DNA of 13,335 nt from CAUZJO01 sp963580245 (GCA_963580245.1 CAUZJO010000130.1:1-13335); one strand, 5' to 3'; positions 7,532 to 13,335 are shown, counted from the first letter of the stretch. Numbers and translations are program-made. Notes: generated by a model from the letters alone, not told the origin.

Positions 7532-8197
7532 TTACGCCTTCTTGTCGGGTGCCTTTTCGTCTCGCCAACCGAAGACGATCTTGGCCGACAGCCATCCCTC
7601 GTCGCCGTCGGCGTGGCGCACGCGCAGCCAGCCTTTCTTCTCATCGAGCACCTGGAAGATCACGCCCCGGGTGGCGGTGAAGGCAAGCTCCTGCTCGGTC
7701 CCAACGCCCTGACGGATGTTGCATTCGTCCAGCTTGGTGATGACGTAATGAGGCTCGTGCTTGATCAGGTTGGGATGCACCCAGCCCCGGTCGCCGTCGA
7801 AGTCCATGACCTTGAGCCAACCGTTGCGCGCGACGTCGAGGACATACATCGGGAAGTACTTGCCGTAATTCATGATGCGGGCGTACTCGGTGCCCGGGCC
7901 GCGACGCACGTTGACCTTGGTATGATCGACCCAGACGAACCCGGTCCGGGTCAGGTAACGGCTCAGGACCCAACCCTTCTTGTTTTTGACCTGGACCCTG
8001 GTCCAATCCTTCCCCTTGCGCTCGAGCACGCGAACGGGTTGATAGGTGATCAGAGACATCACTGCCTTGCTCTTGACCGAGGGTTTAGCGCGCAGCGTCA
8101 GCGTGTTGGCCTTGACCAGCACCTTTCCCTGGGCCGATACGAGGGACGGGGCAACGAGGAACACAAGGAGCGTGAAAACGAAGATGCGCGATTTCAT
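7532..8197 (-). CDS. Exported protein with three SH3b (bacterial SH3) repeats
   Basis: The ATG at 8197 is preferred over an in-frame ATG at 8212 because GGAGG lies 9 bases upstream of it. The 221-residue product begins with a signal peptide (MKSRIFVFTLLVFLVAPSL, probable cleavage after VSA near residue 22). Three SH3b-type repeats follow, at roughly residues 24-80, 82-140 and 141-205. Each has a TLRAKPSVKS, VNVRRGPGTEY or CNIRQGVGTEQ turn, a central hydrophobic strand, and a closing KGWVLSRYL, RGWVHPNLI or EGWLSAKIV motif. Such domains bind peptidoglycan or other cell-wall ligands. No enzymatic domain is attached, so it is probably a periplasmic or envelope-bound adaptor. The C-terminus is Lys/Asp-rich. 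It is the next gene after rpmA on the same strand, but the gap of 163 bases argues for separate regulation. Confidence 0.85.
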   Translation of the reverse strand: MKSRIFVFTLLVFLVAPSLVSAQGKVLVKANTLTLRAKPSVKSKAVMSLITYQPVRVLERKGKDWTRVQVKNKKGWVLSRYLTRTGFVWVDHTKVNVRRGPGTEYARIMNYGKYFPMYVLDVARNGWLKVMDFDGDRGWVHPNLIKHEPHYVITKLDECNIRQGVGTEQELAFTATRGVIFQVLDEKKGWLRVRHADGDEGWLSAKIVFGWRDEKAPDKKA

Positions 8198-8360
8198 CAG
8201 CGGCGCCTCCAAGAACGGGAAGTTTGAGCAAGGGTGCCGGTCGCGCGAGGCTTGGGCCGCAAGCCGACCACGCGCAACATCCCCGACTACTGGCCGTAAA
8301 TCTTAGCAAGAGCCGGGTCAAAAATCCGCTTTTTTCGACTGTCGTCGGGGATGAAACCGA

Positions 8361-8615
8361 TCAGTTTTCGGTGAGGATGTGGATATATCGGCGGTCGTGG
8401 CCGCGGGTGTACTGGACGAGCCCGCCGATTTTGGCGAAGAGCGTATAATCTCGGCCCTGACCCACGTTTTGGCCGGGCCAGAACTTGTTGCCGCACTGGC
8501 GCACCAGGATCGAGCCTCCGCTGACTTGCTGGCCGCCGAAGGCCTTACAACCGCGATACTGAGCATTGCTGTCGCGCCCGTTGCGGGTCGAGCCGCCCCC
8601 CTTCTTGTGAGCCAT
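8361..8615 (-). CDS. rpmA: 50S ribosomal protein bL27
   Basis: The 84-residue protein starts with the conserved MAHKKGGGSTRNGRDSNA and keeps FGGQ, GSILVRQ and the NVGQGRDYTLFAKI core. bL27 lies in the large subunit near the peptidyl-transferase centre, where its flexible N-terminus reaches the tRNA ends. The sequence has no extra N-terminal peptide of the kind cleaved by Prp in Firmicutes. The start lies 6 bases after the rplU stop. Its ribosome-binding site (AGGAG) overlaps the end of rplU and its stop codon, so translation is probably coupled. The usual third gene, obgE, does not follow. Two Cys residues (YRGCKAF, VRQCGNK) stand where many homologues have other residues. Confidence 0.97.
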   Translation of the reverse strand: MAHKKGGGSTRNGRDSNAQYRGCKAFGGQQVSGGSILVRQCGNKFWPGQNVGQGRDYTLFAKIGGLVQYTRGHDRRYIHILTEN

Positions 8616-8621
8616 CGTCGT

Positions 8622-9122
8622 TTACTCCTGGTCGGGTTTGGTGTTTTCGGGTCCCGCATCGCCGCCGCCAGCCTGATCATCAGGGGCCTCGGCGGCCGCC
8701 GGTTCCTGGGCCGCGGCCTCGGCCTCGGCGGCGGGCGACTCAGCCGGCGATGCCTCGGCGATGGGGGTTTCGTCCACCGCAGTCTCGTCAACGGCGGCTT
8801 GCTCGGCCCCGGGCACGGCCGTGATCAATAACTCCGTGAACCCCTGGCGGTGCCCCTGACGGCAGTTGTAGGCCTTGCGCCGCTTGAACTTCCATAGGCG
8901 TATCTTCCGCCCCCTGCCGTGGCGCATGACCGTGGCTTTGACGGCCTGACCGGCCAGCTCCCCGGCCTCCAGCTTGATATCGCCGCCCGCGCCGAACGCC
9001 AAAACGTCGCCAAGCTCCAACTGCGAGCCGACCTCGGCCTCGATCTTCTCGACCCGCAGCCGGTCGCCCTGGCTGACGCGATACTGTTTGCCACCGGTGC
9101 GAATCACGGCATATGACATCAT
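8622..9122 (-). CDS. rplU: 50S ribosomal protein bL21 with an acidic Ala-rich C-terminal extension
   Basis: The first ~101 residues are a normal bL21: YAVIRTGGKQYRVSQGDRL at the start, the KATVMRHGRGRKIRLWKFKR basic block that contacts 23S rRNA, and CRQGHRQGFTELLI at the end. About 63 further residues follow, rich in Ala, Glu, Pro and Asp, with a tandem AVDET repeat and almost no basic residues. The tail is likely disordered. Two ATGs stand side by side at 9122 and 9119. The GAGGG site lies 6-7 bases before the first, which I used; TTG at 9125 is also in frame. The gene heads the rplU-rpmA pair, with a candidate leader hairpin and promoter upstream. Confidence 0.96.
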   Translation of the reverse strand: MMSYAVIRTGGKQYRVSQGDRLRVEKIEAEVGSQLELGDVLAFGAGGDIKLEAGELAGQAVKATVMRHGRGRKIRLWKFKRRKAYNCRQGHRQGFTELLITAVPGAEQAAVDETAVDETPIAEASPAESPAAEAEAAAQEPAAAEAPDDQAGGGDAGPENTKPDQE

Positions 9123-9158
9123 CAAAAGCCCTCAAATTCAGTTTAAAGCAGGGCTGGA

Positions 9159-9200
9159 GCACCCTCGCGCACACACCCATCATTCCTCTCGGGAGGGTGC
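9159..9200 (-). promoter_or_regulatory. Leader hairpin of the rplU-rpmA operon
   Basis: GCACCCTC (9159-9166) and GAGGGTGC (9193-9200) form a perfect 8-bp stem with a 26-base loop. It lies in the inferred 5' leader between the candidate promoter and the rplU ribosome-binding site. Ribosomal operons often carry autoregulatory leader structures, and an L21 leader is known in Firmicutes. I cannot show that this hairpin is homologous to it. Confidence 0.45.
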
Positions 9201-9210
9201 AAAGCAAAGA

Positions 9211-9239
9211 TTTGTAGCACCTATGCCCGCCGGCATCAA
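9211..9239 (-). promoter_or_regulatory. Candidate promoter of rplU-rpmA
   Basis: On the minus strand TTGATG (9234-9239) and TACAAA (9211-9216) are spaced by 17 bases, each matching consensus at four of six positions. The inferred start, near 9204, gives a leader of about 80 bases that would contain the 9159-9200 hairpin. Confidence 0.4.
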
Positions 9240-9375
9240 GCGAAATCGACCGGGCGGCCTGGGCCTTCGGGGTGTGATTCAAGAATGGGACTACGGACGG
9301 TGCCGGGACTGGGAGGGAGGCAAAATCGACGCCTCCACAAACGCTTCAAACACCAGCAAGCGTGTCGTTTTTCGG

Positions 9376-9513
9376 GATCGGCTCTCGGCTCCCGTCCTCG
9401 TCCCTCGTCCTCGGATTTTTTTTGAATTCGATCAGGTGTTCCCAGGGCGATGGCCTTTCTTTCGATTGAAGAATTCGAGGACGAGGGACGAGGACGGGAG
9501 TCGAGAGCCGATC
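9376..9513. repeat. Long inverted repeat (38-bp arms) between purQ and rplU
   Basis: The arms at 9376-9413 and 9476-9513 are complementary over 38 bases, with a single difference that is a G-U wobble in the plus-strand RNA. The loop is 62 bases and contains a run of eight Ts (9416-9423) and two GAATTC sites (9424-9429, 9471-9476), the second overlapping the right arm by one base. Each arm begins GATCGGCTCTCG and carries CGTCCTCGTCCCTCGTCCTC, a CTCGT-periodic pattern like repeats A and B. The element lies 78 bases past the purQ stop codon and could act as its transcription end, or be a miniature mobile element. Confidence 0.85.
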
Positions 9514-9591
9514 AATTTGGAGCACGGGAACCCCTCATTGATACGGCGTATCATCTCAAAACCGAATCCACCGGGCAGGCCCCGTGGCCGC

Positions 9592-10428
9592 TCAACCCGC
9601 CCCCGCGCCACACGTGAACCGGACCGCGTTCTCGAAAATCCGCATCCCCATCGGCTCGGGCGGCGGCAGGCCCAGGGCGCGGCGGCGGGGGGCGTCGGGG
9701 TGGAGTTCGGGGAAGATGAACGCCTCGGGGTGGGGCATCGTGCCGAAAATGCGCCCCGTCGGGTCGCAGATCCCCGCGATCGCCTCGAGCGACCCGTTGG
9801 GGTTGGCCGGGAAATCCATGGTCGGCTCGCCCGTTTCGTCGGCATATTGGTAGACCACCTGACCCCGCGCCCGCAGCCGCTCCAGGACGGCCGGCTCGCG
9901 CGCCATGAACATGCCCTCGCCGTGCCGGATCGGCAGGTCCAGCCGCTCCAGCCCCCGCGTGAAGACGCACGGCGAATCGGGATTGACGCGCAGGCTCACC
10001 CAATCGTCGCGGAAGACCCCCGAATCGTTGTGGGTGAGCGTGACCTGCTGCTCAATCCCGCGGCTGAACGGCTCGAATCCCGGCAACAGCCCCAGCTTGC
10101 ACAGTACCTGGAACCCATTGCAAATCCCGATGACCAGCCCGCCCCCCGCGACGAAACCCGCCAGCTCGTCGGCCAGCCCATGGCGCAGCCGGATCGCCAG
10201 CGCCCGCCCCGCCGCGATGTGGTCGCCGAACGAGAACCCGCCGATCACGGCCAGGAGCTGATAATCGGCCAACCGGCCCGGCTCGGCCAGCAGATCGCTC
10301 AGGTGCACCCGCTCGGCCCGCGCCCCCGCCCGCTCCAGCGCCACCGCCGTCTCCGCCTCGCAATTGAGACCAAACCCGGTCAGGACCAGGGCCCGGGGGC
10401 GGGGGCGGGGCTCAACTTTGGTGTCCAT
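9592..10428 (-). CDS. purQ: Phosphoribosylformylglycinamidine synthase, glutaminase subunit PurQ
   Basis: PurQ hydrolyses glutamine and passes ammonia to PurL for the fourth step of de novo purine synthesis (FGAR to FGAM). The class I glutamine amidotransferase features are present: GGFSFGDHIAAGRALA, the nucleophile Cys103 in GICNGFQVLCKLGLLPG, and the His233/Glu235 pair in GTMPHPEAF. NDSGVFRDDWVSLRV, RHGEGMF and NPNGSLEAIAGICDPTG are PurQ-specific. From the ATG at 10428 the protein has 278 residues, longer than the ~227 of the Bacillus type but usual for the longer subfamily. The frame is open to 10518, with other ATGs at 10452 and 10497. None has a clear Shine-Dalgarno, and homology begins only at RPRALVLTGFG, so I took the nearest start. 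PurL and PurS are not in this window. Confidence 0.95.
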   Translation of the reverse strand: MDTKVEPRPRPRALVLTGFGLNCEAETAVALERAGARAERVHLSDLLAEPGRLADYQLLAVIGGFSFGDHIAAGRALAIRLRHGLADELAGFVAGGGLVIGICNGFQVLCKLGLLPGFEPFSRGIEQQVTLTHNDSGVFRDDWVSLRVNPDSPCVFTRGLERLDLPIRHGEGMFMAREPAVLERLRARGQVVYQYADETGEPTMDFPANPNGSLEAIAGICDPTGRIFGTMPHPEAFIFPELHPDAPRRRALGLPPPEPMGMRIFENAVRFTCGAGAG

Positions 10429-10487
10429 TGGAATACCCGCGTCGATGTCCATGGAAGTCTCAGGGGCCGCGAGGGAGGATGACTGGA

Positions 10488-10991
10488 TTATAGACATGCG
10501 GAAACGAGTTCGCGACATCTCCTGCCCTTGATCTTGTTATGGTCGATGCTGACGTGTCGCCGCCTGGCCGATTTTCGAGTCTCCATGCTCTCGTACGCCT
10601 TCACGAAAACCGAGGGACCGACGTCCTTTTGGGCAAGGATGTGTAGCCTGATGTCCTTTTCGGTGGGCCAGTTCAGGTCAATCGGTTCAGCACCATCCCG
10701 TTCACATTTGGTCAGCTCCTCGATGGAGATGGCGAACTTGTTGGCGAATTGATGTAACGTCATTTCGAAGTGCAAACGGACAAACTTCAGTTCTCCCCCG
10801 GTCAAGCGGGCGGGCTTGATCGCCAGCATAAGCACGAGGACTTCTTCCACGTCGTTGTAATTAATATCGGGCGTCCACGCCCCATGAATCCGCACCATGG
10901 GAACGTTCTCAAAACGAACCGGAAAACCGAATGCCCGGTCAAGATAGTGAGCCGCGATCTTTTTGTCCGTCTTCACCTTCTTAAACTCCAT
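10488..10991 (-). CDS. MqsA-like HTH antitoxin candidate, partner of the DUF4258-type protein
   Basis: The 167-residue protein has an N-terminal part with the motif FGFPVRFENVPMVRIHGAWT, then a helix-turn-helix at about residues 62-98 (RLTGGELKFVRLHFEMTLHQ followed by FANKFAISIEELTKCERDG) of the XRE/MqsA kind. MqsA-family antitoxins bind the toxin through the N-terminus and the operator through the HTH. No CxxC zinc-finger pair is present; the two Cys residues lie one in the HTH region and one in the tail. It starts 4 bases after the stop of the DUF4258-type gene, a tight toxin-first arrangement as in mqsRA and higBA. The C-terminal tail is basic (TRKSARRRHVSIDHNKIKGR) and could contact DNA. 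Assignment rests on gene order and the HTH; toxin neutralisation is inferred. Confidence 0.7.
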   Translation of the reverse strand: MEFKKVKTDKKIAAHYLDRAFGFPVRFENVPMVRIHGAWTPDINYNDVEEVLVLMLAIKPARLTGGELKFVRLHFEMTLHQFANKFAISIEELTKCERDGAEPIDLNWPTEKDIRLHILAQKDVGPSVFVKAYESMETRKSARRRHVSIDHNKIKGRRCRELVSACL

Positions 10992-10995
10992 TGCC

Positions 10996-11316
10996 CTAAC
11001 GTTCCAACTGTACCGCGGTTACAATCAACATGTTTTCCCCTGAGAAGGAGATGATGATTCTCAGGATTTTGTCGCCGTCCCTCGTCGCTCCGCGTATGCC
11101 GTAACACCAGGCCTGATATTCTTCGCGAAACTCGTCCCGCGCCGGTTCCCGGCGTCCGTTAAGGAGTACATATCTTATCTCTTGTAGAGAAATGGATCTC
11201 TCATTCTGGCGCAATCTAGAGTGGTAAGTGGAACGGTAACGCCCTGACGCAAGGTGCTGGGCAACGACATCCGGGAGGTCTTCGGTTTTGGGTGGGTTTT
11301 TCTTCTTCCGCCCCAT
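10996..11316 (-). CDS. DUF4258-type protein, candidate toxin
   Basis: The 106-residue protein has a Lys-rich start followed by a DUF4258-like core: YRSTYHSRLRQNERSISLQE, VLLNGRREPARDEFREEY, AWCYGIRGATRDGDKILRII and ENMLIVTAVQLE. The order helix, then a small antiparallel sheet, resembles the RelE/MqsR/BrnT group of mRNA interferases. His32 and Arg34/Arg36 in the YHSRLR motif are candidates for functional residues by analogy only. DUF4258 genes often sit beside MqsA-type or YgiT-type regulators, as here, with the HTH protein starting 4 bases downstream. The ATG at 11316 directly follows an in-frame TGA that ends a small upstream ORF. A GGGTGGG site lies rather far upstream (about 11 bases). 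Local codon use is less GC-rich than in cca. Nuclease activity is an inference. Confidence 0.7.
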   Translation of the reverse strand: MGRKKKNPPKTEDLPDVVAQHLASGRYRSTYHSRLRQNERSISLQEIRYVLLNGRREPARDEFREEYQAWCYGIRGATRDGDKILRIIISFSGENMLIVTAVQLER

Positions 11317-11415
11317 TCAAAGCTTTTCCCACCCACGTTGGGCTCCATCGATCAACCACTCCAACCCATTATCCAGAACAAATCGTGCAGCGTCAACTTC
11401 AGGGATCATCAACAC
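11317..11415 (-). CDS. Tiny ORF directly upstream of the DUF4258-type gene
   Basis: A GTG at 11415 (or ATG at 11409) opens 32 codons reading VLMIPEVDAARFVLDNGLEW followed by LIDGAQRGWEKL. The TGA abuts the ATG of the DUF4258-type gene in the same frame (TGAATG). The residue composition is protein-like, and the frame stays open upstream to about 11457 (PFGVGLPRRGAEAQ). It could be a short leader peptide, the tail of a truncated gene, or chance. I do not recognise it. A promoter-like pair at 11368-11396 lies inside it, so either the ORF or that promoter may be spurious. Confidence 0.3.
   Translation of the reverse strand: MLMIPEVDAARFVLDNGLEWLIDGAQRGWEKL
11368..11396 (-). promoter_or_regulatory. 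Candidate promoter of the toxin-antitoxin-like pair
   Basis: TTGACG (11391-11396) and GATAAT (11368-11373) on the minus strand are 17 bases apart, each five of six to consensus. The start near 11361 gives a leader of about 45 bases before the ATG at 11316. The same -10 hexamer occurs in the MscS-gene promoter. Confidence 0.55.
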
Positions 11416-11435
11416 TTGGGCTTCAGCTCCACGCC

Positions 11436-11464
11436 TTGGCAATCCTACGCCAAACGGTTAGGAT
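11436..11464 (+). promoter_or_regulatory. Candidate promoter of cca
   Basis: TTGGCA (11436-11441) and TAGGAT (11459-11464) are separated by 17 bases, matching consensus at five and four of six positions. The inferred start near 11471 gives a leader of about 18 bases containing the GAGGGG ribosome-binding site of cca. It is divergent from the toxin-antitoxin promoter some 40 bases away. Confidence 0.45.
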
Positions 11465-11488
11465 AGGCACAAGAGGGGCCATAAACTC

Positions 11489-12877
11489 ATGGAGCATCAC
11501 ATTTCAGAGGACAAAACGGGTCCTTGCCCCATTCCTCGCGAGGTCTTCGAGAGCCCCTTGGTTCAGGCGGCCGAGGCAACGGTTCAGACTTTACGGTCCG
11601 CCGGCCACGAGGCCGCCTTCGTCGGCGGTTTCGTGCGCAACGCGTTGCTGGGCAAGCCGATGGACGACGTGGACATCGCCACCTCGGCCACGCCCGATGA
11701 GGTCGCCGGGCTGTTCAAGGCCACGAAGTCGGTCGGGGCGCATTTCGGCGTGATGCTCGTGCAGCGCGAGGGGTTTACGTTTGAGGTGGCGACCTACCGC
11801 GCCGAGGGTAGCTACGTCGATCACCGCCACCCCTCCGAGGTGCGCCACGGGACGTTCGAGGAGGATTGGCGGCGGCGTGACTTCACGATCAACGCGATGT
11901 ATTACGACCCCGGTACCCGCCGCGTGCTCGACCCCACCGGCGGCCTGGTCGATCTGGAGGCGCGGCGGCTGAGGACCGTCGGCGAGCCTGGCCTGCGTTT
12001 CGAGGAGGACGCCCTGCGTCTACTACGGGCGGTCCGGTTCGCGGCGCGCTTCGAGTTCGAGATCGAGCCGGCCACCGCCGAGGCCGCCCGCCGCCATGCC
12101 TTGACGCTCGCGGCCATCAGCGTCGAGCGCATCGCCGAGGAACTGATCGCGATCCTGACCGGCCCCCATCCCGGGCGGGCCATGCACTTGATGGCCGACC
12201 TGGCGCTGTGGCCGCACGCCATCCCCGAGATCGAACCGATGCGCGGCTGCCCCCAGCCCCCCGAGTTTCACCCCGAGGGCGACGTCTTTGTCCACACCGC
12301 GATGGTCCTCGACGGGCTCGAGGAGCCCTGGGGCAGCCCCCCGACGCCCGCGCTGGCCCTGGCCGCCCTGCTGCACGACGTCGGCAAACCGCCCACGATC
12401 ATCAGCGACGACCGCATCCGCTTCCCCGAACATCAAAACGTGGGGGCCGAGATGGCCGTCGCCATCTGCCGCCGCCTGCGCCTGCCGACCCGCCTGATCG
12501 AGCAGGTCCACGAACTGGTCGCCGATCACATGCGTTTCATGGACGCGCACCGGATGAAACGCTCGACGTTGCGCCGCTTTCTGGGCCGCGAGGATTTCGC
12601 GCTGCACCTGGCCCTGCATCACGCCGACTGCCTCGCCAGCCACGGCAAGCTCGACAATTACCACTACTGCATCGAGCAGATCGAAAGCCTGAAACAAGAA
12701 GACGCCCAGGCCGCCCTTCTGCCGCCTCCCCTGCTCAACGGCCACGACCTGCTCGCCCTGGGCCTGGCGCCGGGGCCCCGGATCGGTCGCCTGCTCGAAG
12801 CCGTCCGCGACGAGCAACTCGAGGGCTGGCTGGCCTCGAAGGAGGCGGCGCTGGCGTGGGTGCGCGAGAAGCTGTGA
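11489..12877 (+). CDS. cca: CCA tRNA nucleotidyltransferase / poly(A) polymerase family protein with HD domain
   Basis: The 462-residue protein belongs to class II nucleotidyltransferases, which add or repair the 3' CCA of tRNAs. The polymerase head shows GGFVRNALLG (46-55), the metal-binding DVD (60-62) and RRRDFTINAM (128-137). The neck follows with FEEDALRLLRAVRFAARFEF (171-190). A C-terminal HD domain carries FVHTAMVLDGL, the LLHDVGKPP metal site (His296, Asp297) and FPEHQNVGAEMA. HD fusions occur in many bacterial CCA enzymes and give phosphatase or phosphodiesterase activity in E. coli. The ATG at 11489 follows GAGGGG at about 10 bases, slightly long. It is transcribed alone, divergent from the toxin-antitoxin-like pair and convergent with the S74-type remnant. 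A CCA-adding, A-adding or poly(A) role cannot be separated from sequence alone. Confidence 0.93.
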   Translation: MEHHISEDKTGPCPIPREVFESPLVQAAEATVQTLRSAGHEAAFVGGFVRNALLGKPMDDVDIATSATPDEVAGLFKATKSVGAHFGVMLVQREGFTFEVATYRAEGSYVDHRHPSEVRHGTFEEDWRRRDFTINAMYYDPGTRRVLDPTGGLVDLEARRLRTVGEPGLRFEEDALRLLRAVRFAARFEFEIEPATAEAARRHALTLAAISVERIAEELIAILTGPHPGRAMHLMADLALWPHAIPEIEPMRGCPQPPEFHPEGDVFVHTAMVLDGLEEPWGSPPTPALALAALLHDVGKPPTIISDDRIRFPEHQNVGAEMAVAICRRLRLPTRLIEQVHELVADHMRFMDAHRMKRSTLRRFLGREDFALHLALHHADCLASHGKLDNYHYCIEQIESLKQEDAQAALLPPPLLNGHDLLALGLAPGPRIGRLLEAVRDEQLEGWLASKEAALAWVREKL

Positions 12878-12914
12878 GACGGTTTCGCCCTCTTTATGAT
12901 CGCCGCGGCGCTGA

Positions 12915-13235
12915 TCACCGAACCTCGGGACGGGGGTCCGCGCGGGCGCCGTCGGAATCAGTCGTCGATTCTTCCCCGAGCGGGCGGCCTGGGTGAATGC
13001 TCTCGCGAATGAGCCTCTCCAAGTCCGCCAAACGATTCTCCAGCGCCTCAATCCGCGCATCCCTGTGCTCTATTTCAGCCTTCATCACATCATAAAGCCC
13101 CTGGATCGCGGCGAGGGCCACCCCGTCGGCGTCGAGCGTGCCGATGTGGCGCTCGCTCGCCCCAAGGCCGAACGTTGCCATGAAGTCCTGCGCCATCGGG
13201 CCGATATGGCTAACCCATTTTCCGCAGTACTTGCT
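12915..13235 (-). pseudogene. C-terminal fragment of an S74 intramolecular chaperone domain protein
   Basis: The frame reads HIGPMAQDFMATFGLG, then RHIGTLDADGVALAAIQGLY, the conserved end of the peptidase S74 (endosialidase-type) intramolecular chaperone. This domain trimerises phage tail spikes and large surface proteins, then cleaves itself off. A heptad-like coiled coil follows (VMKAEIEHRDARIEALENRL and on), then an acidic, probably disordered tail. Upstream the frame is closed by TGA at 13236-13238, so the fibrous body and the first half of the domain are missing. The only ATG (13196) lies inside the motif and has no ribosome-binding site. It may be a remnant, or the 3' end of a frameshifted gene. 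It converges on cca with a 37-bp gap. Confidence 0.6.
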
Positions 13236-13335
13236 TCAGTCGGGTGATTTTTCGGGTGATCGCACGATACGGAGGATTGATTTTGTTCAAATCCGTCTCT
13301 GACATGCCCATGTAGTGCAGACCACCCCCTTGCCA
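13210..13335 (-). CDS. C-terminal end of an unidentified gene, cut by the window edge
   Basis: A frame open from the window edge reads GGGLHYMGMSETDLNKINPP, then YRAITRKITRLKQVLRKMG, and stops at TAG (13210-13212). The sequence is protein-like with a basic C-terminal helix, but I do not recognise it. It lies in a different frame from the S74 fragment and overlaps its upstream part. A single gene with a frameshift, or two unrelated pieces, are both possible. It is incomplete, so no function is proposed. Confidence 0.4.
   Translation of the reverse strand, partial: WQGGGLHYMGMSETDLNKINPPYRAITRKITRLKQVLRKMG

Noticed and set aside
7377..7595. 72-codon minus-strand frame crossing repeat B-right
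   Set aside because: It contains the translated hexamers (SCSCS) and overlaps the end of the SH3b gene; no ribosome-binding site or recognisable motif.
8974..10482. 502-codon plus-strand open frame opposite rplU leader and purQ
   Set aside because: It is the antisense shadow of purQ in GC-rich DNA; its product is Arg/Pro-rich without family motifs, while the minus strand carries a clear PurQ.
12897..12917. Imperfect palindrome between cca and the S74 fragment, considered as a shared terminator
   Set aside because: The stem is short with mismatches and no T-run follows on either strand.
12023..13060. 345-codon minus-strand open frame opposite cca
   Set aside because: Low-complexity Gly/Gln/Arg-rich shadow; the plus strand encodes an unmistakable nucleotidyltransferase.
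13280..13300. GTTCAAATC resembling a tRNA T-loop
   Set aside because: Flanking bases do not form the T-stem, no acceptor or anticodon arm is visible, and the stretch lies in a protein-like frame.

Overview
The window is a GC-rich bacterial chromosome segment, mostly housekeeping genes on the minus strand. It carries a GH77 4-alpha-glucanotransferase, an MscS/YbdG-type channel, a YccV-domain protein, the bL21-bL27 ribosomal pair, PurQ and a CCA-adding-type nucleotidyltransferase. No phylogenetic marker fixes the lineage. The long (about 278 aa) PurQ, the acidic tail on bL21, the S74-type fragment and the intergenic CTCGTN-hexamer repeats are reminiscent of environmental lineages such as Planctomycetota- or Deltaproteobacteria-like groups, but that is only an impression.

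Layout, left to right. 162-2282 (-) malQ. 2529-2864 (-) a small unknown protein with a terminator-like hairpin after it. 2865-3518 no convincing gene, one good hairpin. 3519-3845 (+) a small winged-helix-like protein. 3908-4367 (-) a DUF1569/DinB-like gene broken by one frameshift. 4392-5666 (-) an MscS-family channel with a strong sigma70-type promoter. 5894-6217 (-) a YccV/HspQ-like protein. 6311-7333 (-) a histone-deacetylase-family gene with one stop codon and two frameshifts, lying between copies of a CTCGTN repeat. 7532-8197 (-) an exported protein with three SH3b repeats. 8361-9122 (-) rplU-rpmA with a candidate promoter and leader hairpin. 9376-9513 a 38-bp inverted repeat. 9592-10428 (-) purQ. 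10488-11316 (-) a toxin-antitoxin-like pair (DUF4258-type protein plus MqsA-like HTH protein), with a tiny ORF directly upstream. 11489-12877 (+) cca. 12915-13235 (-) the C-terminal part of an S74 intramolecular chaperone domain. 13210-13335 (-) the end of an unidentified gene that runs off the window.

The genes do not form one pathway. The clear functional units are rplU-rpmA (large ribosomal subunit) and the toxin-antitoxin-like pair. The least ordinary part is 6244-9513, where related repeat arms surround a decayed deacetylase gene and form a long foldback between purQ and rplU. Long genes such as malQ, mscS and cca are intact while two shorter genes are broken. That points to real decay, although assembly errors cannot be excluded from sequence alone.
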